Of a DNA stretch of 5,573 nucleotides, positions 1 through 5,573 are shown piece by piece. A program made the position numbers and the translations under genes. Each line of letters opens with the position of its first letter. Positions within the stretch are counted from its first letter, which is position 1. Below the pieces are notes generated by a model. It searched no databases. It was not told where the DNA came from and saw only the letters and a list, made by a program, of their open reading frames with translations. The DNA is from Rhodococcus sp. (in: high G+C Gram-positive bacteria) (GTDB lineage: Bacteria > Actinomycetota > Actinomycetes > Mycobacteriales > Mycobacteriaceae): assembly GCA_012515885.1 (NCBI GenBank), contig JAAYXN010000079.1:1-5573 (forward strand), given 5' to 3'.

Positions 1-944
1 CAGACGCGCATACGCGCGGACCACAGCACGTACGAGTCGCCGCAGTCGAGCATTGCGCCCAGAATCCGTTGATCGTCGCGGGCCATCAGGTCGCGGGCAG
101 TGACCGCCCACGACAGACCCTGCTCATCAGCACTTTCGTCTGAGTTCGGTTCCCCCAACGCTGCGTAGCACGTCAACACGGTGTGCAGTCCGCGTTCGAT
201 GACGCGTCCCTGAGTGACCTCGGGTTCCGAAATCAGCGCCCCCATCTCCAACACGCCGAGCGCAACCGCACCCTTGGGAGATGCCGTCATCACACGCGTG
301 AGGTCGGCGGGCGTTAGTTCGACGCACCCTCCTGCGGGTAGCGCGACGAAATCACTCCCGTACACCCACGTTTCGCCGTTGTTCGACGTGTTCGGTGCGA
401 TCCGGGTGTTCCCGACGATGCGTGCTGTCACCTCACTGGCGAGAGAAAAGTCCACCGTCACTGACGGCGCAGAGGAGGAAAGGTCCGGTGAATCGAGGTC
501 CAGGATCCGGCATCCGTACTGCTGCGCGATTTGCATGGCCCACAGATCGAGAGCCTTCACACTGCTCGACCATTCGCCGTGCTCCGCCGGAAATTCGAAG
601 TCCAAGTCCGTTCCCGCCGAACGTCCAGACTGGTCCAGGCACGCCGCGGCTACGCGCGCAGACAATGCAGCTTCTGGAGCCACGAACTCCTGCACGCGCC
701 CGACTTCGCCGAAGTGGGCGATCTCGGGGATTCCACAGGCAACAGCGACGAACTCGGACAGAAACGACGACGAGGGCGTCGTAGCAACGGTGTGATCCGG
801 CATGGGCCCTGGCGCAGCGATGACGTAGACCGTGCGGCCAGCTTGACTGAGTGCCGCAGCGGCGAGGGCTCCAACCCAGCCTCCGCCGACCACTTTGACG
901 ATCGTTGCGGGCGAAGCTTCTGGTGACGTTTTTTCGGGGGACAT
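1..944 (-). CDS. FAD-dependent oxidoreductase, halogenase-like (3' end beyond window)
   Basis: This frame stays open from an ATG at 944 to the left edge, giving 314 residues without a stop; the C-terminus lies outside. Seen: a beta-strand followed by GGGWVG (residues 20-25), the GxGxxG dinucleotide-binding motif, ending in the strand RTVYVIAAP. A TTP-containing segment (55-57) and FLSEF..ACGIPE (61-74) resemble the region following the FAD motif in flavin-dependent tryptophan halogenases. Residues 129-180 resemble the family's second FAD-domain segment, and 192-212 (TWVYGSDFVALPAGG onward) resemble the late FAD-contact loop. Odd: no lysine lies between residues 18 and 129, where the halogenase catalytic lysine would fall. 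No WxWxIP motif is visible, and the stretch where it belongs seems about 100 residues short. The start has a strong RBS and lies 18 nt after the PKS stop, so the gene is probably in the same operon. The flavoprotein assignment is fairly firm; halogenase kinship is moderate; actual halogenation is doubtful. A tailoring oxidation or a non-catalytic role are alternatives. Confidence 0.72.
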   Translation of the reverse strand, partial: MSPEKTSPEASPATIVKVVGGGWVGALAAAALSQAGRTVYVIAAPGPMPDHTVATTPSSSFLSEFVAVACGIPEIAHFGEVGRVQEFVAPEAALSARVAAACLDQSGRSAGTDLDFEFPAEHGEWSSSVKALDLWAMQIAQQYGCRILDLDSPDLSSSAPSVTVDFSLASEVTARIVGNTRIAPNTSNNGETWVYGSDFVALPAGGCVELTPADLTRVMTASPKGAVALGVLEMGALISEPEVTQGRVIERGLHTVLTCYAALGEPNSDESADEQGLSWAVTARDLMARDDQRILGAMLDCGDSYVLWSARMRV

Positions 945-951
945 GGTGCGG

Positions 952-958
952 CTCTCCT
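952..958 (-). promoter_or_regulatory. Ribosome binding site of the flavoprotein gene
   Basis: The transcript reads AGGAGAG, a close match to the Shine-Dalgarno consensus, 7 nt before the ATG at 944. It sits in the 18-nt gap (945-962) between the PKS stop codon and this start. It fixes the start choice and supports expression from the same transcript as the PKS. Confidence 0.85.
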
Positions 959-962
959 ATGA

Positions 963-3900
963 CTAAACGGTGGATGTGACGGTCGAAGTAGCCCCAGCGA
1001 TGCGTCCGTAAACGAGGGTGTCCCACTCAGCTGCATCGACCGAGAACAGGTCTTCGGTAGTGATTGGGGTGCCGCATTTGCGGGTCAATATTTCTGACAG
1101 TGTCGCGACGCCGAGAGAGTCAAGGCCTAAGTCGGACAGGCTGATTCCAGGCTGCGAGATGGATTGGGCATCGCAGTCGATGATCTGTGACAGCTCGCCA
1201 ACTATCGCTTGACGGACTACCTCAAGGGCCTGATCGTCGGGCAGGTTTTCGATGCTGTCACGGATATCTGTGCCACCGGCAGCAACCGCATCGTTGACGC
1301 TCACGAGGGTGCTAAACATCCCCGACAGCTGTACTGCCGAAAACACTGCCGAGACGCGATCCCAATCAGCGTCGACGACGATGGGCGTGCCCTCGATAGC
1401 GTGGGGGTCACTGAGCATGGCGCCGAGGTTCTTCAGGCATACCTCGGGGTCGAGTAGGCGCAATCCGACGGCCTGCAACCGGCGGGCAAGTTCAGCGTCA
1501 CCGATACCGCCAGCGGCGTTCCACGGCCCCCAGCTCACTGATACTGCCGGTTTTCCGGCGCTACGCAGTTGCGCTGCGAGTCCGTCGAGGGCTGCGTTGG
1601 CGGCGCCGTATCCACCCATCATTGCTGACGGCCACTGCGAGGCGATCGACGACATCAACAGGAAAAACTCCAGCTCGTCCGCCGAGGTGAGTTCACTCAG
1701 AGTCACGGCAACGTCGGTTTTCGCGGACAGAACAGTGGCCCACACGTTGTCGTCCATCGCGGCAATGGGTGCTTCTTCCCCGGCCGCGGCGGCGTGGATG
1801 ATCCCGCGTAGTGGTCCCAGCTCACGCGCCGCGGTGAGGCTGGCATCGAGTTCGTCGACGTTGGTCAGATCGGCGGCGAGAACGGTGATTGCCGCTCCGC
1901 GTTCAACTGCCCATGCACATAGCTGCTCAAGCTCGTGTCGCTGCTCAGGTGTTCCGCCCATCCCGCGGCGACTCGCAAGGACTACGTTTCCGGCGCCGTG
2001 TTCGATGAGCCACCGCGCAAAGATCCGTCCCAACGCGCCGGTGCCGCCGGTAATGAAATAGACGCCCTCCCGGTTGCAGTGGAACTGTTGGGCCGCCCCG
2101 CCCGCGGACTTGCTGAGCGAGGCCGCCGTCACGACGCCCTCCCGCACAGCGACACGTCGACTAGTCAGGGGCCCGCGGCACAGGTTCGCCAGATCTGGCG
2201 GCCCAGCGGCGTCGGGTTCGAGGTCAATCGTTCCGATACAGTGCGCCTTCTCTTCAATGGAGAAGGCGCGTAGTGCCGCCAATAGCGCGCTCTGCCACGG
2301 GCCAGCGTGCTTTTCGTGTCCGACCAGTTCTGCGCCCTGCGTGATCGCGACTAGTTCAATAGTTCCAGCGCTATCGGCGAACACGGAGCGCAGCTGACGC
2401 AACAGCCCCATGGCAGTAACGAAGTCGCTGCGCGAAGTGGTTTCGGCGAACACGAGAACTACCCGCACAGCATCGCCCGCAGACACCTGCCGCAGCTGGT
2501 CACACAGCACTTCAGCGTCGTCGAAGACGACAGCAGCATCGACCTGGCCGAGAACCGCCCTGGCACTACTAATCGAACTAGCACTACCCACCGCGTAGGC
2601 CCACACGTCGCTACTGCTGACGGCAGCATCGGAGCGGGCATCCGGCAGCCACTGGAGCTGGTAGATCGAATCTCCGGGCCGTGCTTGCTGACGGAAATAG
2701 CTGGGCACGTGGCGTACCCCGGCCCGCACCGGTGGAGGCAACTCGTAGGTGCGCGCCGTACCGCTGCCGCACGCAGGTTCGAGGTCCTCGATCGCATAGG
2801 ACGTCCACAGCGTTGCGAGGATCTGTCCCAGCAAGTCCGGCGACGATATGCCGCGGCGAAGCGTGGCGAGGAACCTGTCGGGGCGCAATGTGTCCTGAGC
2901 TTTGGTGGCCATCGCGGTCAGGCTGCGACCGGGCCCCACCTCGATAAAGCAGTCGACGCCGAGACGGATTGCCTCGTCCACGCAGCCGGCGAAGAGCACT
3001 GGGGATCGCACCTGTTCTGCCCAGTAGCTGGTGCCGTCAAAGTCGTCGGGGCGGTATCCGCGTCCGGTGACGTTGCAGATCATGGTCACGGTGTCGCTGA
3101 CTGTGAGCCCGTCGGGGCGAGCTCGAAGTACCTGCGACACAGGTTCGACGGCGGAGCTGTGGAACGCTCGCTTGGACCGCAGCCTGCGGGTGCCGATGCC
3201 CGCCGCAGTCAGCGTCGCGGCGACCTGATCGAGCTGGGCGTCGGTACCCGAGATCACGCAGTCGTCGGGAGAGTTGATCGCTGAAATCACCGTTCCAGCA
3301 ATAGACTCCACGGCCTGGCTTACTGCGGCGCTCCCTGCGGATACCGCAAGCATTCCGCCGGGCGGCACCTGCGACTCCATGGCGTCGGCACGCGCAACCA
3401 GAATCGACAGTGCCTCATCGAGAGTGATCATCGACGCTGCGACGGCCGCCGCAAATTCGCCGACGCTGTGCCCAATGACGACGGTGGGAGTGATACCGAA
3501 GTAGCGCAGCGTTTCTGTCAGCGCATACTCCACCGCGAACACCGCGATCTGCACCGATCGGGTGTCGCCGAGAGCTGATTCGTCCGCGGACGTGATCCAG
3601 TCCCGGACCCGATCTCCGGGGCTGTGGCCGAGGATGGCGTCAACCCGGTCGATCGCCGCGGTGAACGCAAGGTGTGTTCCGTACAGTTGCGCACCCATCT
3701 GCGCGAACTCGGCGCCCTGACCGGGAAAAAGGAAACCGATCGACGTGACCGGATCATCTTTACCACCGGTGACGACGTCCCCCAGCTCCCATCGTCGGGT
3801 CTTGTCGCAGTAGGTCAGGGGACGCGCTGCACGCAGGTTCACGGAGTGATCGCGCGTGTAGGCCGCACCCCGACAAAGACTTTCAACCAGGTCCGGTGCC

Positions 3901-5417
3901 GCGCGGTCAATGACCTGAGAGATAGCGCTGATCGACGCATCCAGCTGCTGCTGTGTCGCTGCACTGGCCACTGCGAGCGGCGCGGGAGCGGGTGAACCAG
4001 CTGGGGGGCGTCCAGCTTTCGACTGCGCAGCTTCACTCGGCAGCAGCTGCGTCAGGACGAGGTGGACGTTAGTGCCGCTGGCGCCAAACGAGTTGACGCC
4101 CACCGCGATCTCACCGGCACCTGGCGCACATTCACTGTCGTGGACGCAGACGCGTTCGGAAGTGAAGTCAATGTTCGGGTTCAGCTGCGTGAGGAGCGCT
4201 TGCGGCGGAACGCGACCGGCACGAAGTACCGCGATGGACTTCAGCAGCCCCGCCACGCCAGCAGCGGACTCAAGGTGGCCGAACGACGCTTTCGAACTAC
4301 GCACCTGGACAGGGGCTGCACTGCGGTTTTTGCCGTACACGTCACCGATCGAACGCACCTCGATGGGATCGCCCAGGACAGTTCCTGTTCCATGCGCCTC
4401 AATCATCATGACCTGATCGGCCGTAAATCCTGACTGTGTGAGCGCCTCGCGCATCACCTGCACCTGAGCTGTCCGGCTGGGCACGGTGATTCCGCTGGCT
4501 CGGCCATCGTGGTTGACTGCCCATCCCCGCAGGACAGCAACGACGTTGTCGCCGGCAGCGAGTGCGTCGTCGAGGCGTTTGAGCACTACCGCGCCCGCGC
4601 CTTCGCCGCGCACGTAACCATCTGCCGCGCCGTCGAATGCCCGGCACGCGCCGGTAGGCGATATCGCCCCGGCCGACGCGAGCATCACGTACCCGTAGGT
4701 GGACAGGATCAGATTGACCCCGCCCGCAACGGCCAGCGAGGTGCGTCCGCGCGCCAGATCATCGCAAGCACGCGCGACCGCAACGAGCGAGGACGAACAT
4801 GCGGTATCGATCACTTCCGCTGGTCCGCGCAGCCCGTACTTGAAGGCAATCCGCCCAGCGAGGAAGCTCTGTTCGCCGAGGAGCTGGAATTTATCGACCT
4901 GTTCGCGTCCCCCGATGAGTTGCCGCAGCCGGACGTAGTCGCTGGTGCTGGCGCCAACATAAACGCCGGTATTCGATCCTTCAAGCTGCTGGGCAGCGAC
5001 ACCGCTGTTGATGAGGGCATCAGCCACAACGTCGAGGAACACCCGCTGCTGCGGGTCCATCCCCACCGCTTCCGCTGGGCCGATGCCGTGCGCGCGGTGA
5101 TCGAACAGGTACGGGTCACCGATGAAACCGCCGCGGCAACGCTGACGTCCGACCGTATCGATATCTGCGAGCGAGTCGATACCCTCCAGCAGGCGATCGT
5201 CGGGGAAGTCCGCGATCATCTCGGCACCGGGTTCAAGGACAACTCGCCACAGCTCGTCCACGCTTCGGATGTCCCCGGGCAGAACCATGCCGCTTCCGAT
5301 GACAGCTATTGGACTGTCGTCGTGCCCTGCTGCCTGTGTTGTTCGATCGAGTTGACTGCGAAGTTCCACAATCGTGTCGCGGGCGTCCAGTAGTGCCCTA
5401 GTCACTGCGTCAGTCAT
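963..5417 (-). CDS. Type I modular polyketide synthase, KS-AT-KR-ACP
   Basis: A complete 1484-residue single extension module. Domain order: docking-like coiled coil (residues 4-27), ketosynthase (35-458), linker (459-560), acyltransferase (561-850), ketoreductase with its structural half (about 917-1320), and acyl carrier protein (1395-1475). It should accept an acyl chain, condense one extender unit (probably malonyl), reduce the beta-ketone and hold the beta-hydroxyacyl thioester on the ACP, all in the cytoplasm. There is no DH, ER, methyltransferase or thioesterase. The start was chosen at the ATG at 5417 because AGAAAGG lies 9 nt upstream and the protein opens straight into the amphipathic helix. 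An in-frame TTG at 5450 would add 11 residues but falls inside the upstream gene. The start overlaps the upstream stop by 8 nt, and the TAG stop is followed by the flavoprotein gene. Single-module PKSs can be modular or iterative; sequence alone does not decide. The final product is unknown. Confidence 0.97.
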   Translation of the reverse strand: MTDAVTRALLDARDTIVELRSQLDRTTQAAGHDDSPIAVIGSGMVLPGDIRSVDELWRVVLEPGAEMIADFPDDRLLEGIDSLADIDTVGRQRCRGGFIGDPYLFDHRAHGIGPAEAVGMDPQQRVFLDVVADALINSGVAAQQLEGSNTGVYVGASTSDYVRLRQLIGGREQVDKFQLLGEQSFLAGRIAFKYGLRGPAEVIDTACSSSLVAVARACDDLARGRTSLAVAGGVNLILSTYGYVMLASAGAISPTGACRAFDGAADGYVRGEGAGAVVLKRLDDALAAGDNVVAVLRGWAVNHDGRASGITVPSRTAQVQVMREALTQSGFTADQVMMIEAHGTGTVLGDPIEVRSIGDVYGKNRSAAPVQVRSSKASFGHLESAAGVAGLLKSIAVLRAGRVPPQALLTQLNPNIDFTSERVCVHDSECAPGAGEIAVGVNSFGASGTNVHLVLTQLLPSEAAQSKAGRPPAGSPAPAPLAVASAATQQQLDASISAISQVIDRAAPDLVESLCRGAAYTRDHSVNLRAARPLTYCDKTRRWELGDVVTGGKDDPVTSIGFLFPGQGAEFAQMGAQLYGTHLAFTAAIDRVDAILGHSPGDRVRDWITSADESALGDTRSVQIAVFAVEYALTETLRYFGITPTVVIGHSVGEFAAAVAASMITLDEALSILVARADAMESQVPPGGMLAVSAGSAAVSQAVESIAGTVISAINSPDDCVISGTDAQLDQVAATLTAAGIGTRRLRSKRAFHSSAVEPVSQVLRARPDGLTVSDTVTMICNVTGRGYRPDDFDGTSYWAEQVRSPVLFAGCVDEAIRLGVDCFIEVGPGRSLTAMATKAQDTLRPDRFLATLRRGISSPDLLGQILATLWTSYAIEDLEPACGSGTARTYELPPPVRAGVRHVPSYFRQQARPGDSIYQLQWLPDARSDAAVSSSDVWAYAVGSASSISSARAVLGQVDAAVVFDDAEVLCDQLRQVSAGDAVRVVLVFAETTSRSDFVTAMGLLRQLRSVFADSAGTIELVAITQGAELVGHEKHAGPWQSALLAALRAFSIEEKAHCIGTIDLEPDAAGPPDLANLCRGPLTSRRVAVREGVVTAASLSKSAGGAAQQFHCNREGVYFITGGTGALGRIFARWLIEHGAGNVVLASRRGMGGTPEQRHELEQLCAWAVERGAAITVLAADLTNVDELDASLTAARELGPLRGIIHAAAAGEEAPIAAMDDNVWATVLSAKTDVAVTLSELTSADELEFFLLMSSIASQWPSAMMGGYGAANAALDGLAAQLRSAGKPAVSVSWGPWNAAGGIGDAELARRLQAVGLRLLDPEVCLKNLGAMLSDPHAIEGTPIVVDADWDRVSAVFSAVQLSGMFSTLVSVNDAVAAGGTDIRDSIENLPDDQALEVVRQAIVGELSQIIDCDAQSISQPGISLSDLGLDSLGVATLSEILTRKCGTPITTEDLFSVDAAEWDTLVYGRIAGATSTVTSTV
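993..1235 (-). other. Acyl carrier protein (ACP) domain
   Basis: Residues 1395-1475. The phosphopantetheine attachment serine is S1434 in LGLDSLG, preceded by the usual helix-1 segment and followed by EDLFSVDAAEW. It carries the growing chain on a 4'-phosphopantetheine arm. Only about nine Ser/Thr/Val-rich residues follow (ending TSTVTSTV), so no thioesterase and no evident C-terminal docking helix is attached. Confidence 0.95.
1458..2669 (-). other. Ketoreductase (KR) domain, A-type signature
   Basis: Approximately residues 917-1320. The structural half starts near YQLQWLP (919-925); the catalytic half has the NADPH motif GGTGALG (1124-1130). The tetrad K1233, S1257, Y1270, N1274 has spacings of 24, 13 and 4, as in known PKS KRs, so it should be active. 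W1262 sits eight residues before Tyr, the A-type marker. At the position of the B-type LDD motif (18 residues before K1233) the sequence reads EAP. Known fingerprint rules therefore predict an L-beta-hydroxy product. The space between AT and KR is too short and motif-free for a DH. Confidence 0.92.
2868..3737 (-). other. Acyltransferase (AT) domain, malonyl-like
   Basis: Residues 561-850. It loads the extender unit onto the ACP. Motifs: FPGQGAEFAQMG (564-575), active-site S651 in GHSVGE, R676 in LVARADAM (25 residues after the serine, the position that binds the extender carboxylate), H753 in RAFHS, and EVGPG (826-830). The RAFH motif takes the place of HAFH (malonyl) or YASH (methylmalonyl). 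The Phe-His ending and GHSVGE favour malonyl-CoA, but the first residue is atypical, so the substrate is a prediction. Confidence 0.9.
4044..5315 (-). other. Ketosynthase (KS) domain
   Basis: Residues 35-458. It catalyses decarboxylative Claisen condensation. The nucleophile is C207 in DTACSSS; the histidines are H342 in EAHGTGT and H381 in SFGHLESAAG. The C-to-H spacings of 135 and 174 residues fit modular KSs. Having Cys rather than Gln at the active site marks an extending KS, not a KSQ loading domain. Some surrounding positions are unusual: SFGH instead of NIGH, DVVADAL instead of the common EVxWEAL, and GSGMVLPG instead of GMGCRFPG. The catalytic set is intact, so it should be active. 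Confidence 0.95.
5328..5408 (-). other. N-terminal coiled-coil docking-like helix of the PKS
   Basis: Residues 4-30 form a predicted amphipathic helix with a clean 4-3 hydrophobic spacing: V5, L9, A12, I16, L19, L23, T26. It ends shortly before the KS begins at SPIAVIG. Short helices of the form xALLxAxxxIxELxxxLxx directly before the KS are known N-terminal docking elements in many PKSs that receive chains from a separate upstream protein. The role here is inferred from position and pattern. Confidence 0.7.
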
Positions 5418-5573
5418 CGATGTGAGCCTTTCTCTGGATGGACCGCGCAAGTGAAATTTCGTCGAGGAGAGCAGCCAGTGCGTCTTGGGTCGTGTCAGTT
5501 CCGGCTACTTCGCTGCCGCGTATTTCACTGCCGACTGCTTCGCCGTTCTCAACCTGCGCGACGCCAACGCCAG
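5410..5573 (-). CDS. C-terminal end of upstream biosynthetic protein (5' part beyond window)
   Basis: Only the last 53 codons are present, open to the right edge and ending in TGA at 5412-5410, which overlaps the PKS ATG by 8 nt. The visible residues are a Gly/Glu/Val/Ser/Thr-rich stretch that looks like a flexible linker, then a likely helix DALAALLDEISLARSIQRK, then AHIDD. A linker plus terminal helix directly before a PKS that opens with a coiled-coil helix fits the C-terminal docking segment of an upstream PKS or NRPS subunit. The protein's own function cannot be identified from this fragment. That the frame is real is supported by the coupled overlap, the orientation, and the absence of stops out to the edge. 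Confidence 0.65.
   Translation of the reverse strand, partial: GVGVAQVENGEAVGSEIRGSEVAGTDTTQDALAALLDEISLARSIQRKAHIDD
5427..5433 (-). promoter_or_regulatory. Ribosome binding site of the PKS gene
   Basis: The transcript reads AGAAAGG, 9 nt before the ATG at 5417. It lies inside the last codons of the upstream gene. It supports the ATG over the earlier in-frame TTG at 5450, and together with the 8-nt overlap suggests translational coupling. Confidence 0.7.

Noticed and set aside
214..795. Plus-strand open frame of 193 codons at the left end
   Set aside because: It is antisense to the flavoprotein gene, which has a clear FAD motif, a strong RBS and operon context; the plus-strand translation is low-complexity Ser/Arg/Ala with no motif.
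433..1026. Minus-strand open frame of 197 codons spanning the PKS-flavoprotein junction
   Set aside because: It is another frame overlapping both real genes; its Arg/Gly/His-rich translation has no domain features and it would conflict with the RBS-supported start at 944.
2670..2867. Possible hidden dehydratase between AT and KR
   Set aside because: The segment between the AT end and the KR structural start is only about 65 residues and lacks the HxxxGxxxxP motif; the following residues fit the KR structural half.
2769..3840. Identical 12-mer GCACGCAGGTTC at 2769-2780 and 3829-3840
   Set aside because: A short, isolated match inside coding sequence, read in unrelated protein contexts; expected by chance in a GC-rich gene and not a repeat element.
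4509..5393. Long plus-strand open frame of 294 codons
   Set aside because: It lies opposite the KS-coding region and its translation shows no recognisable domain; it is a by-product of the codon bias of the PKS gene.
5448..5450. In-frame TTG as an earlier PKS start
   Set aside because: It would add 11 residues with no family similarity and lies deeper in the upstream gene; the ATG at 5417 has a well-spaced AGAAAGG and leads directly into the docking-like helix.

Overview
The window shows a slice of an actinobacterial-looking secondary-metabolite gene cluster. All coding sequence is on the minus strand, so transcription runs from position 5573 towards 1. Fairly high GC, mostly G/C third positions, tight gene packing and the domain style of the large protein suggest a high-GC actinomycete. 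This is inference, and the genus cannot be read from the sequence.

Three co-oriented genes fill the window. At the right edge is the last 53 codons of an upstream gene (5410-5573); only a Gly-rich linker and a terminal helix are visible. Its stop codon overlaps the start of the next gene by 8 nt, so the two are probably translationally coupled. The central gene (963-5417) is a complete single-module type I polyketide synthase of 1484 residues. It has an N-terminal coiled-coil helix that looks like a docking domain, then KS, AT, KR and ACP. All catalytic residues I could place are present, and there is no DH, ER, methyltransferase or thioesterase. The AT has a malonyl-like signature (RAFH in place of HAFH). 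The KR has an A-type signature (Trp present, LDD absent), predicting an L-configured beta-hydroxyl.

After an 18-nt gap carrying a good ribosome binding site comes the 5' part of a third gene (944 to beyond position 1). It encodes a flavoprotein with a clear GxGxxG FAD motif. Its layout recalls the flavin-dependent tryptophan-halogenase family, but the lysine and WxWxIP signatures needed for halogenation are not visible.

The likely working model is as follows. The upstream protein hands an acyl chain to the PKS through matched terminal helices. The PKS adds one two-carbon unit and reduces it to a beta-hydroxyacyl-ACP. The flavoprotein may then act on the chain or the released product. The module has neither a releasing domain nor an obvious C-terminal docking helix, so chain release or onward transfer must be done by something outside the window. 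No RNA genes, mobile elements, CRISPR arrays, promoters or terminators were found. Apart from the 18-nt gap, the window is entirely coding.
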